A stretch of 64,000 nt of DNA. Source: Rhinopithecus roxellana. Lineage: Eukaryota > Chordata > Mammalia > Primates > Cercopithecidae. Below the pieces are notes generated by a model. It was given only the letters and a program-made list of their open reading frames with translations. It had not been told where the DNA came from and ran no database searches. Position 1 is the stretch's first letter. Every line of letters starts with the position of its first letter. Where the stretch lies: NCBI RefSeq assembly GCF_007565055.1, contig NC_044565.1:45953711-46017710 (forward strand), in the 5' to 3' direction. The position numbers and the translations under genes were made by a program. Of the stretch, positions 22,690 through 35,200 are shown in pieces.

Positions 22690-23692
22690 CTTTTTGAAAT
22701 TTACGTATAGTATACAAATAGAGGCAAGTATCTAGAGGTAAGTGTAAAATACATGGAAGTTCAGAGAAAGAGGTCAAACAGAGTCTATGTTTTTTCCCCT
22801 GTGTTTTTTAATTTAATTCATTAAATCTTCTTCTGAGCTGGACACTACCTGACCCTTCTTGCCCTCAGTGCACATACAAAATCCACACTCTATAGACAGA
22901 ACCATTCTACCACAGGTCATTTCACTTGACAAACATTTTTACAGACTTGTTTATAGTCTATCAAGTGGCCAATCAATTTCATTGGAAATGAGACACAACT
23001 GGTTACTTAGATAAATTGACCTTTTCTCCCAGAGCTAAGCTGTGTGGTTTCTATCACTCATAAAGACACCTTCCTCTCCTGAAGAAAATTGATGATCATC
23101 AAGGGACCCGGAACTGGACACACTGAGTTTACATTCTTTGGATTAGATTCATCTGTAGTACGCTGGACAAGCTATAAAAGGCTAATCTGAGTTTGCAAAC
23201 TTGTCCTCACTTCCTAGGTGTGAGATTGTTAAAGATGGAATACAGAAGTTACATGAGAAAAATAACAAGGCAGAAAGTGTACATAGCTTCCCAATGCTCT
23301 CTAACCCCCAACAGATGTGCAATTGTTTTATATTCAGTGAATCCCATTCAGAATGAGAAATTTACCAGTGTGAAGGACCTAAGAAACCATAGACTCTCTC
23401 TTTAACATAATTAGATGGAAGAGAGGTGGAGAGCACAGCTACCTTCAACCATCTAGGACAATTTCTTATGCTATCACACCACGAAAACAGATATTTAAAC
23501 TGAGACTAAAAGACAATTGAAAGAACATTCAAATGAGATTCAGCAATTCATGCCTTTTAAGCCTCTTATCCATTTTGAGATTACAGGTATAAAATGGTTG
23601 AAAGTTGGAGATTTAGAGTGAACTTATCATGCCCCTTACTTGAAATTTAGGAAAAAGGAGCTTTTTTTTCATCTTCTTCTTTTCTCTGTCCT

Positions 23693-24581
23693 TTTTTTAA
23701 AAAAAATATTATACTTTAAGTTCTAGGGTACATGTGCACAATGGGCAGGTTTGTTACGTATGTATACATGTGCCAAGTTGGTGTGCTGCACCCATTAACT
23801 CCTCATTTATATTAGGTATTTATCCTAATGCTATCCCTCCCCACTACCCCCACTCCATGACAGGCCACAGTGTGTGATGTTCCCAACCCTATGTCCAAGT
23901 GTTCTCATTGTTCAATTCCCACCTATGAGTGAGAACATATGGTGTTTGCTTTTCTGTCTTTGCGATAGTTTACTAAGAATGATGGTTTCCAGCTTCATCC
24001 ATGTCCCTACAAAGGACATGAACTCATCCTTTTTTATGGCTGCATAGTATTCCATGGTGTATATGTGCCTTCCCCACTCCCACAATAGGCTGATGTTCCC
24101 CTTCCTGCATCCAGGTGATCTCATTGTTCAAGTCCCACCTATGAGTGAGAACATGCAGCGTTTGGTTTTCTGTTCGTGCGATAGTTTGCTGAGAATGATG
24201 GTTTCCAGCTGCATTCATGTCCCTACAAAGGACACAAACTCATCTTTTTTTATGGCTGCATAGTGTTCCATGGTGTATATGTGCCACATTTTCTTAATCC
24301 AGCCTGTCACAGATGGACATTTGGGTTGATTCCAAGTCTTTGCTACTGTGAATAGTGCTGCAATAAACATACGTGTGCATGTGTCTTTATAGCAGCATGA
24401 TTTATAATCCTTTGGGTATATACCCAGTAGTGGGATGGCTGGGTCGTATGGTACTTCTAGTTCTAGGTCCCTGAGGAATCGCCACACTGTTTTCCACATT
24501 GGTTGAACTAGTTTACAGTCTCACCAACAGTGTAAAAGTGTTCCTTTCTCTACATCTTCTCCAGCACCTGTTGTTTCCTGA
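23693..24581 (-). mobile_element. older L1PA-like element, antisense, with internal duplication, interrupted at 24582
   Basis: The 3' end of an L1 in reverse complement (poly-T/A junction, 'ttctagggtacatgtgcaca') runs into the end of ORF2 (antisense 'ggctgcatagtattccatgg'). At about 24069, after 'gtgtatatgtgcc', it jumps back to the 3'UTR ('gatgttccccttcctgca') and repeats the ORF2 end up to 24285 before continuing upstream. It stops at 'gttgtttcctgac' (24570-24582), where the next L1's poly-T starts. Its 5' remainder is not found on the other side. Confidence 0.82.
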
Positions 24582-24716
24582 CTTTTTTTTTTTTTTTTTT
24601 TTTTTTGCTTGTTTGTTTTATTTTTTTTTTTTTTTTTATTATACTTTAAGTTCTAGGGTACATGTGCATAACGTGCAGGTTTGTTACATATGTATACTTA
24701 TGCCATGTTGGTGTGC

Positions 24717-24752
24717 TGCACCCATCAACTCGTCAGCACCCATCAATTCATC
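24717..24752 (-). repeat. 18-bp tandem duplication in L1 3'UTR
   Basis: Reverse complement of the same two units as at 12044-12079 ('tgcacccatcaactcgtc' and 'agcacccatcaattcatc'). The flanking sequence is shared by both L1s. Confidence 0.85.
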
Positions 24753-24783
24753 ATTTATATCATGTATAACTCCCCAATGCAAT

Positions 24784-24811
24784 CCCTCCCTCCCCCCCCT
24801 CCCCCCTCCCC
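24784..24811 (-). other. L1 3'UTR polypurine (G-rich) tract
   Basis: C-rich on the plus strand, hence runs of G on the L1 sense strand. L1 3'UTRs are known to carry such a tract, which can form a G-quadruplex. Confidence 0.8.
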
Positions 24812-24866
24812 ATGATAGACCCCAGTGTGTGATGTTCCCCTTCCCGAGTCCAAGTGATCTCATTGT

Positions 24867-27800
24867 TCAGTTCCCACCTATGAGTGAGAACATGCGGTGT
24901 TTGGTTTTCTCTTCTTGTGATAGTTTGCTAAGAATGATGGTTTCCAGCTGCATCCATGTCCCTACAAAGGACGCAAACTCATCCTTTTTTATGGCTGCAT
25001 AGTATTCCATGGTGTATATGTGCCACATTTTCTTAATCCAGTCTGTCACAGATGGACATTTGGGTTGATTCCAAGTCTTTGCTATTGTGAATAGTGCCGC
25101 AATAAACATACGTGTACATGTGTCTTTGTAGTAGACTAATTTATAATCCTTTGGGTATATACCCAGTAGTGGGATGGCTGGGTCATATGGTACATCTAGT
25201 TCTAGATCCTTGAGGAATTGCCATACTGTTTTCCATAATGGTTGAACTAGTTTACAATCCCACCAACAGTGTAAAAGTGTTCCTATTTCTCCACATCCTC
25301 TCCAACACCTGTTGTTTCCTGACTTCTTAATGATTGCCATTCTAACTGGTGTGAGATGGTATCTCATTGTGGTTTTGATTTGCATTTCTCTGATGGCCAG
25401 TGATGATGAGCATTTTTTCATGTGTCTGTTGGCTGTATGAATGTCTTCTTTTGAGAAGTGTCTGTTCATATCCTTTGCCCACTTTTTGATGGGGTTGTTT
25501 GTTTTTTTCTTGTAAATTTGTTTGAGTTATTTGTAGGTTATGGATATTAGCCCTTTGTCAGATGAGTAGATTGCAAAAATTTTCTCCCATTCTATAGATT
25601 GCCTGTTCACTCTGATGGTAATTTCTTTTGCTGAGCAGAAGCTCTTTGGTTTAATTAGATCCCATTTGTCAATTTTGGCTTTTGTTGCCGTTGCTTTTGG
25701 TGTTTTAGACATGAAGTACTTGCCCATGCCTATGTCCTGAATGGTATTGCCTAGGTTTTCTTCTAGGGTTTTTATGGTATTAGGTCTAACATTTAAGTCT
25801 CTAATCCATCTTGAATTAATTTTCGTATAAGGAGTAAGGAAAGGATCCAGTTTCAGCTTTCTACTTATGGCTAGCCAATTTCCAGGCACCATTTATTAAA
25901 TAGGGAATCCTTTCCCCATTTCTTGTTTTTGTCAGGTTTGTCAAAGATCAGATGGTTGTAGATGTGTGGTATTATTTCTGAGAGCTCTGTTCTGTTCCAT
26001 TGGTCTATATCTCTGTTTTGGTACCAGTGCCATGCTGTTTTGGTTACTAGAGCCTTGTAGTATAGTTTGAAGTCAGGTATCATGATGCCTCCAGCTTTGT
26101 TCTTTTCGCTTAGGATTGTCTTGGCAATGTGGTCTCTTTTTTGGTTCCATATGAACTTTAAAGCAGTTTTTTCCAATTCTGTGAAGAAAGTCATTGGTAG
26201 CTTAATGGGGATGGCATTGAATCTATAAATTACCTTGGGCAGTATGGCCATTTTCATGATATTCATTCTTCCTATCCTTGAGCATGGTATGTTCTTCCTT
26301 TTGTTTGTGTCCTCTTTTATTTTGTTGAGCAGTAGTTGGTAGTTCTCCTTGAAGAGATCCTTTACATCCTTTGTAAGTTGGATTCCTAGGTATTTTATTT
26401 TATTCTCTTTGAAGCTATTGTGAATGGGAGTTCATTCATGATTTGGCTCTCTGTTTGTCTGTTATTGGTATATAGGAATGCTTGTGATTTTTGCACACTG
26501 ATTTTGTATCCAGAGACTTTGCTGAAATTTGCTTATCAGCTTAAGGAGATTTTTGGCTGAGACCATGGGATTTTCCAAATATACAATCATGTCATCTGCA
26601 AACAGAGACAATTTAACTTCCTCTTTTCCTAATTGAATACCCTTTATTTCTTTCTCCTGCCTGATTGCCCTGGCCAGAACTTCCAATGCTATGTTGAATA
26701 GCAGTTGTGAGATAGGGCATCCCTGTCTTGTGCCAGTTTTCAAAGGAAATGCTTCCAGTTTTTGCCCATTCAATATGATATTGGCTGTGGGTCTGTCATA
26801 AGTAGTTCTTATTATTTTGAGATGCATCCCATCAATACCTAGTTTATTGAGAGTTTTTAGCATGAAGTACTGTTGAATTTTGTTGAGGGCCTTTTCTGCA
26901 TCTATTGAGATAATCATGTGGTTTTTGTCTTTGATTTCATTTATGTGATGGATTTTGTTTATTGATTTGTGTATGTTGAACTAGTCTTGCATCCCAGGGA
27001 TGAAGCCAAGTTGATCATGGTGGATAAACTTTTGGATGTGCTCCTCTATTCAGTTTGTTATTTTATTGAGGACTTTTGCATCAATATTCATTGGGGATAT
27101 TGGTCTAAAATTCTTTTTTTGTTGTGTCTCTGCCAGGCTTTGGTATCAGGATGATGCTGGCCTCATAAAATGAGTTAGAAAGGATTCCCTCTTTTTCTAT
27201 TGATTGGAATAGTTTCAGAAGGAATGGTACCAGCTCCTCTTTGTACCTCTGGTAGAATTCGGCTGTGAATCCGTCTGCTCCTGGACTTTTTTTGGTTTGT
27301 AGGCTATTAATTATTGCCTCAATTTCAGAGCCTGCTATTGGTGTATTCAGGGATTCCCCTTCTTCCTGGTTTAGTCTTGGGAGGGTGTATGTGTCCAGGA
27401 ATTTATCCATTTCTTCTAGATTTTCTAGTTTATTTGCATGGAGGTGTTTATAGTACTCTCTGATGATAGTTTGTGTTTCTGTGGGATCTTTGGTGATATC
27501 CCCTTTATCATTTTTTATTGTGTCTATTTCATTCTTCTCTCTTTTCTTCTTTATTAGTCTTGCTAGCAGTTTATCAATTTTGTTGATCTTTTAAAAAAAA
27601 CCAGCTCCTGGATTCACTGATTTTTTTGAAGTGTTTTTTTTTTTGTCTCTGTCTCCTTCAGTTCGGCTCTGATCTTAGTTATTTCTTGCCTTCTGCTAGC
27701 TTTTGAATGTGTTTGCTCTTGCTTCTCTAGTTCTTTTAATTGTGATGTTGATTTTAGATCTTTCCAGCTTTCTCTTGTGGGCATTTAGTGCTATAAATTT

Positions 27801-28683
27801 CCCTCTACACACTGCTTTAAATGTGTCCCAGCGATTCTGATATGTTGTGTTGTTGTTCTCATTCATTTCAAAGAACATCTTTATTTCTGCCTTCATTTTG
27901 TTATGTACCCAGTAGTCATTCAGGAGCAGGTTGTTCAGTTTCCATGTAGTTGTGTGGTTTTCATTGAGTTTCTCAATCCTGAGTTCTAATTTGATGGCAC
28001 TTTGATCTTAGAGAGAGTTTGTTGTGAAATCTATTCTTTTACATTTGCTGAGGAGTGCTTTACTTCCAATGATATGGTCTATTTTGGAATAAGTGTGATG
28101 TGGTGCTGAAAAGAATGTATTTTCTGTTGATTTGGGGTGGAGAGTTCTGTAGATGTCTATTAGGTTCGTTTGGTGCAGAGCTGAGTTCAAGTCCTGGATA
28201 TCCTTGTTAACCTTCTGTCTCATTGATCTAATATTCACAGTGATATGTTAACTCTCCCATTATTATTGTGTGGGAGTCTAAGTTTCTTTGTAGGTCTCTA
28301 AGGACTTGCCTTAAGAATCTGGATGCTCCTGTATTGGGTGCATATATTTAGGACAGTTAGCTCTTCTTGTTGAATTAAACCCTTTATGCAATGTCTTCTT
28401 CATCTCTTTTGATCTTTGTTGGTTTAAAGTCTCTTTTATCAGAGACTAGAATTGCAACCCCTGCTTTTTTTTTGTTTTGTTTTCCATTTGCTTGGCAGAT
28501 CTTCCTCCATCCTTTTATTTTGAGCCTATGTGTGTCTCTGCATGTGAGATGGGTCTCCTGAATAGAGCACACAGATGGGTCTTGACTCTTTATCCAATTT
28601 GCCAGTCTGTGTCTTTTAATTGGGGCATTTAGCCCATTTACATCTAAGGTTAATATTATTATGTATGAAATTGATCCTGTCAC
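24867..28683 (-). pseudogene. L1 ORF2 (endonuclease-reverse transcriptase), near full length but broken
   Basis: The encoded enzyme nicks chromosomal DNA and reverse-transcribes L1 RNA at the nick. The frame starts at 28683 with the L1 endonuclease N-terminus (residues ILTLDVNGLN and, further on, SIQETHL with the catalytic glutamate). It ends at 24867 with the usual C-terminus, about 3.8 kb as expected. The reverse-transcriptase FADD motif is intact at 26591-26602, and a zinc-knuckle-like stretch (C-x3-C pattern region) is encoded near 25300. Stops or frameshifts split it into at least eight pieces, the first after 99 codons (28384). It is inactive, although much better preserved than the L1PB-like copy. 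Confidence 0.9.
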
Positions 28684-28746
28684 TATGATGTTAGCTGGTT
28701 ATTTTGCTTGTTAGTTGATGCAGTTTCTTCCTAGCATCAGTGGGCT

Positions 28747-29117
28747 TTACAATTTGGCAAGTTTTTGCAGTGGCTGGTACCGGTTGTTCCTTTCCACATT
28801 TAGTGCTTCCTTCAGGAGCTCTTGTAAGGCAAGCCTGGTGGTGACAAAATCTCTCAATATTTGCTTGTTTATAAAGGATTTTATTCCTCCTTTGCTTATG
28901 AAACTTAGTTTGGCTGCATATGAAATTCTAGCTTGAAAATTCTTTTCTTTAAGAATGTTGAATATTGGCCCCCACTCTCTTCTGACTTTTAGAGTTTCTG
29001 CTGAGAGATCCGCTATTAGTCTGATGGGCTTCCCTTTGTGGGTAACCCAACCTTTCTCTCTGGCTGCCCTTAACATTTTTTCCTTCATTTCAACCTTGGT
29101 GAACTGACAATTATGTG
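28747..29117 (-). pseudogene. L1 ORF1 C-terminal part (RNA-binding protein), cut by gap
   Basis: Encodes the C-terminal half of the L1 ORF1 nucleic-acid-binding chaperone. The visible 124 codons contain the REKGWVTHKGKPIRLIADLS-type stretch of the RNA-recognition and C-terminal domains and end in ERNNRYQPLQKLAKL. The part seen is open, without stops or frameshifts. The N-terminal coiled coil and start lie in or beyond the gap, so intactness cannot be judged. It lies 63 bp upstream (in L1 sense) of the ORF2 start, the usual L1 arrangement. Confidence 0.88.
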
Positions 29118-29217
29118 NNNNNNNNNNNNNNNNNNNNNNNNNNNNNNNNNNNNNNNNNNNNNNNNNNNNNNNNNNNNNNNNNNNNNNNNNNNNNNNNNNN
29201 NNNNNNNNNNNNNNNNN
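29118..29217. other. assembly gap (100 N)
   Basis: Exactly 100 N, size unknown. L1 sequence stops on the left and alpha satellite starts on the right, so the true L1-to-satellite boundary is not seen. Confidence 0.99.
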
Positions 29218-32200
29218 TGGCTTCTGATGTGTGACTTCCATCACACGAGTTCCAACCTCCCATCCTTGCAATCATTTGCTAACATGTTTCTTGGATTCCT
29301 CACAAGGTATATTTGGGAGCTCTTTGGAGGCTATGGTTGAAAAAGGAATATCCTCAGATCAAAAACGTGGAAAGACAGCCGTCTGAGAAAATTGCATGCC
29401 ATCTTTGATCAACTCAAACAGAGTCACCGTTTCTTCCTCATGATCAGTTTGCTAACAAGTTTTCTGGGAAAATCTCAATTAGATACTGTTAGCACAACGA
29501 ACCTTACGGTGACAATAGGAATTACCCACAGTGAAAACTAGAAAGCAGCTTCTTAGAAACTCTTAGGTGATGTGTAGAATTCACTCACAGAGTACAACTT
29601 ATGTTTCCGTGGAGCAGTCCTACCTGGTCTTCGAGGACCATCAGAGAGGCTTCCTTGGATCGCATTGAGTCCTAAGCTGAGAAAGGAATTTCATCCGTCA
29701 AAACGTGAAAGAAGCATTTCTGAAACTTTCTTTCTGATCTGTGAGTTCATCTCACAGACTTATAACTTAGACTTCAGGAACAGTTTGCTAACTCTTTCGT
29801 GGAATCTGGAAGTGATATATTGTGAGCCCCATTAGGGGCCCATGTTGAAAAGGAAATATCCTCACATAAACTAGAGGAACTTTCTGAGAGATTGCTTTCT
29901 GATGTGTGATTTCATCACAACGAGTTCCACCCTTCCTCCTTGGAACAGTATGCTAACACTGTTGTCGTGGGATTCGCAAAGGTATATTTGGGAGCTCATT
30001 GATGGCTTATGTGAAAAAAGGAACTATCCGCACATAACTGGAAAGAAGCCTCTGAGAAACTCATGCCATGTGTGAAGCAACTCCAGAGTTACCCGTTTCT
30101 CTTCAGTGATCAGTTTCTACTAAATTTCTTTAAATCTGCATTGGATACTCTAGGCAAATGAAGTTACGGGACAAGGGAAAGTCCCAGAGAGAAAACTAGA
30201 AAGAAGCTTTCTTAAAACTTCTTGGTGATGTGTGAATTGCATCTCACAAAGTAACTTATGTTTCGTGGAGCAGTCCATTAACACTGTATTGAGGAACTGA
30301 GAAGGGCTTCTTGATCCAATTGAGGTCTACCTGAAAGGAAATTTCATCCATTCAAACGTGAAAGAAGCTTTTGAGAAACTTCTTTCTGATCTGTGGTTCA
30401 TCTCACAGCCTATAACTTAGACTTCAGGAGCAGTTTGCTAACACTCTTTTCGTGGAATCTGGAAATGATATTGGGCGGCCATAGGGGCCCATGGTTAAAG
30501 AAATATCCTGCACATAAGTAACTAGAGAGAAGCTTCTGAGAGATTGCTTTCTGATGGTGACTTCATCACACAGAGTTCCACCTTCCCTTCCTTGGAACAG
30601 TTTGCTACACTGTTGTCTTGGATTCCTCAAGGTATATATTTGGGAGCTCTTTGAGGCTATGGTGAAAAGAAATATCCTCAGATCAAAATTGAAAGAAGGC
30701 TTCTGAGAGAATTGCATTGCCATGATGTTGAATGCAACGCAGAAGTTACACGTTTTCCTTCAGTGATCAGTTTGCTAACTAAGTTTCTGGAAATCTGCAT
30801 GTAGATATCATAGCACAGAACCTTACGGTGAACAAGAAATACCCCACAGATGAAACTAGAAAGAAGCTTCTTAAAACACTTCGGTGATGTGTGAATTCAA
30901 CCACAGAGTTACACTTTTGTTTCGTATAGCAGTCCTTAACACTGTCTTTAGGAACCGTGAGAGGTTCTTCCTTGGTCGCTTTGAGTCCTAGCATGAAGAG
31001 AATTTCATCCGTTCAAAACGTGAAAGAAGCTTCTGAAGAAACTTCTTTCTGATCTGTGAGTTCATCTCAAGACTTTAAATTAGACTTCAGAGAAGTTTGC
31101 TACACTCTTTTCGTGGAATCTGGAAAGTGATATTCGGTAACCCTTAGGGCCCATTGTGAAAAAGGAAATATCCTCACATAATAACTGAGAGAAGTTTCTG
31201 AAGCTTGCTTTCTGATGTGTGACTTATCACACAGAGTTCCCCCTTCCTTCACTGAGAGTTTGCTAACACTGTTTGTTGTGCATTCGCAAAGTTATTTGGG
31301 ATCTCATTGAGGCTATGGGTGAAAAAGGAAATATCTCAGATCAAACTGAAAGAAGCCTTCTGAGAAAATGCATTGCCATGGTGTTGCAACTCACAGAGTT
31401 ACACGTTTCCTTCGTGATCAGTTTGCTCTAACTAAGTTTTTCTGGAAATACGCTAGCCACGGGATACCTCTTAGCGCAATGAACCTTACGGACAAAGGAA
31501 TATCCAGATGAAAACTATAAGCGACTTCTAGAAACTCTTGTGATTGTGGATTCATCTCCTCATAGTTACCCTTAGTTTTTCGTGGAGCAGTCATTAAACA
31601 GTGTCTTTGAGGAACCGTAGACGGCTTCTTGATCGCATTGAGTCTAACGCTGATAAAGGAATTTCATCTTTTCAAACGTGAAAGAACTTTCTGAAGACTT
31701 CTTTCTGGGGGGGGGGGGGGGGATCTGTTGAGTTCATCAACACTTTATAATTGACTTCAGGAATGTTTGCTAACACTCTTTTCGTGATCTGAAAGTGATA
31801 TTTGGGAGCCCATTAGGGCCTGTGAAAATGGAAATATTTTTCACTTAATTAACTAGAGAGAAGCTTTCGAGAGATTGCTTCTGATGTGTGACTTCATCAC
31901 ACAGAGTTCCACCTTCCCTTCTTGGACAGTTTGCTGAACACTGTTGTCGTGGATTCGCCCAAGGTATATTTGAGAGTCATTGGGGGCTATGGTGAAAAAG
32001 AAAATATCCTCAGATCAAAACTGGAAAGAAGCCTTCTGAGAACTGCATTGCCATGAGTGATGCATCACAGAGTTACACGTTCTCTTCAGTGATCAGTTTT
32101 TGCTAACTTACGTTTTCTGGAAATCGGCAATAGATACTCATAGCGCAATGAACTTACGGTGACAAATGGAAATATCCAGATGAAATCATAAAGAAGCTTC

Positions 32201-35200
32201 TTAAACTCTTGGTTATGTGGAATTCTCTCACAAGTTACACTTATGTTTCGATGGAGAGTCCATTAACACTCTTTTCGGAACCTGAGAAGGGCGTCATTTG
32301 GATCGCTTGAGGTCCTAGCTGATAAGTAAATTTCTTTCCGTCAAAGTGAAAGAAGCTTCTGAAAACTTCTTTCTGAGCTGTGATTTCATTCACAGACGTA
32401 TAATTAGACTTCAGGAAGCAGTTGCTAACACTCTTTTCGTGGAATCTGGAAAGTGATATGGGAGCCCTAGGCCCGTGGTGAAAGGGAAATTTCCTCAATA
32501 TAATAACAGAGAGAAGCTTTCTGAGAGATTGCTTTCTGATGTGTGACCATCACACAAGTTCCCCCCTCCTTCTGGAACAGTTTTGCTAACACTGTTGTCG
32601 TGGATTCTGCAAAGTATTTGGGAGCTCATTGAGGGCTATGTGTAAAAGAAATATCCTCAGTCAAACTGGAAAGAGACTTCTGAAAACTCATTGCCATGAG
32701 GAATGCAATTCACAAGTAACACGTTTCTCTTCAGTGTCAGTTTTCTAACTACGTTTCTTGGAAACTGCAATAGATACCATAGAGCAATTAACCTTACGGT
32801 GACAAAGAAATATCCAGATGAAAACTAGAAAGAAGCTTCTTAGAAACTTCTTGGTGATGTGTGAATTCATCTCACAGAGTTTACAACTTATGTTTCGGGA
32901 GGCAGTCCATTAACACTGCTTTGAGGGAAACGAGAAGGGCTTTCCTTGGATCGCATGAGGCTACGCTGATAAAGGAAATTTCATCAGTTTCAAAACGTGA
33001 AAGAAGCTTTCTGAGAACTTCTTCTCTTGTGAGTTCATCTCACAGACTATATCTTAGACTTCAGAAGCAGTTTCTAACACTCTTTTCGTGTGAATCTGGA
33101 AAGTGATATTTGGAGACCCTTAGGGGCACATGGTGAACAAAGGAAATATCCTCACATAATAACTAGAGAGAAGCTTCTGAGGATTGCTTTGCTGATGTGT
33201 GACTTCATACACACAGAGTACCCCTTCCCTTCGTGCACAGTTTGCTAAACTGTTGTCGTGGATACTGCAAAGGTATATTTGGGATGTTCTGGGGCTATGG
33301 GAGAAAGGAATATCCTCACATAACTAAAGAAAGCTTTCTGAGACTACTCATTGCGTATGTGTAATGCAACTCACAGAGTTCACGTTTCTCTTCAGTGATC
33401 AGTTGTTACACGGTTTTCTGGAAATCTGCATTAGATACTTCATAGGCATGAACCTTATCGGTGACAAAGGAAATAGCCTCATGAAAACTAGAAAGAGCTT
33501 CTTAGAAACTTCTTGTATGTGTGAATTCATCTCACAGAGTTTTACACTTATCGTTTCGTTGAGCAGTCCATTTAACACTTCTGTTGAGGAACCTGAGAAG
33601 GGCTTCTTGGATTGCTTTGAGGCTTACACTGAGAAAGGAAATTTCAATCCGGTTCAAAACGGGAAAGAAGCTTCTGAGAATCTTCTTTCTGATCTGTGAG
33701 TTCTCTCACAGAGACTTATAACGTATAGACTTCAAGGAAGCAGTTTGCTACACTCTTTTCGTGGAATCTGGAAAGTGAATTTGGGAGCCCATAGGGCCCG
33801 GTGAAAGGAATATACTGCACATAATAATAAGAGAAGCTTTCTGAGAGATTGCTTTCTGATGTGTGACTTCTCACACAGAGTTGCCACCGTTCCCTTTTGC
33901 GATCAGTTTGCTAACACGTTTGTCGTGGATTCTGCAAAGGTATATTTGGGTGCTCTTGAGGGCTATGGTGAAAAAGAATAATCCTCACGATGAACTAAAG
34001 AAGGCTTTCTGAGAAACTGACATTGCCATGGTGTGAATGCAACTCACATAGTCTTCACGTTTCTTTCAGTGATCATTTGTTTAACAAGTTTTCTGGTAAC
34101 TGGCAAATACTTCATAGTGGCAATGAAACCTTATTGCGACAAAGGAATATCCACAGATGAAAACTAGAAAGAAGCGTTCTTAAAACTTCTTGGTGATGTG
34201 TGATTCATCTCACAAGTGAACTATTTTCGTGAGCATCCATTAACATCGTGTCATTAGAGGAAGCCTGAGAAGGGCTTCCTTGGATTGCTTTGAGGCCTAC
34301 ACTGATAAAGGAATTTTCATCGTTCCAAACTTGAAGAGCTTGCTGAGAAATTCTTTCTACTGTGAGATCATCTCACAACTTAAAACTTAACTTCAGGAAA
34401 CTTTGTCTACACGTGTTTCGTGGGATCTGTAAAGTGATATTTGGGAAGCCCATACGGGCCTGGTGAAAAGGAATCTCCTAGCACAAGAATAACTACCAGA
34501 GAGAAACTTTCTGAGAACGGGGTGTACTTGCTATGTGTGAACTTCAATCACACAGAGTTTCCCGTCCCTTCTAGGAACAGTATTTGCTAACACTGCCGTG
34601 GATTGCAAAGGTATATTTGGGGCTCATTGGGCTTCTGGTGAAAAAGAAATATCCTTCAATCAACTGAATGAAGCCTTCTGAAATGGCATTGCCATGTGTG
34701 AATGGCAACTCACAGATGATACCGGCTCTCAGTGATCAGTTTTCCTAAGTTTTCCTGGAAATCTGCAATGGACCCGTGCGCAAGGAAGCTTACGGTACAA
34801 GGAATACCCAATGAAACTCAGAAAATCTTCTTAAAACTGCGTGTGAGGTGTGAATTCACCACAGAGTTACACTTATGTTTCTGTGACAGTCCATTAACAC
34901 GCTCTTTGAGGACTGAAAGGGTCTTATCGCATTGGAGGCCTAGGCTGATAAGGAATATCATCGTCCAAAACGTGAAATAACTTTATGAAATCTTCTTTGT
35001 GATCTGTGATATTCATCTAACGAGTTAACTTAGGCACTCAGGAGCAGTTTGGCTAACACTCTTTTCGTGGAAGTCGAAAGTGATATTGGGAGCCCATATG
35101 GGACATGGTGAAAAAGGAAATTTCCTCAGATAAGAAAGTTGCTTTCTGTGGTGACGATTCATCACACAGAGTTCCACCCTCCTCTGAACAGTTTGCTAAC

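Larger units (their letters stand above)
21051..23692. other. unassigned unique DNA
   Basis: No gene recognised. It contains a probable antisense MIR and a short TA repeat, listed separately. The rest shows no family I can name. Confidence 0.55.
24583..29117 (-). mobile_element. large L1PA-lineage element (Old World monkey type), antisense, cut by gap
   Basis: A continuous L1 in reverse complement: poly-T (24583-24606 and 24621-24637), a 3'UTR with the 18-bp duplication and a G-rich tract, ORF2 of full length (24867-28683), the spacer between the frames, and the ORF1 C-terminal half up to the gap at 29118. The 5'UTR and ORF1 start are missing in the gap. It inserted into the older antisense L1 at position 24582. 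Between the two poly-T blocks lies 14 bp ('gcttgtttgtttta'), either a tiny 3' transduction or tail decay. Confidence 0.93.

Noticed and set aside
24867..25469. 200-codon open frame that could look like an intact gene
   Set aside because: It is the C-terminal piece of the antisense L1 ORF2 pseudogene, continuous with broken upstream parts.
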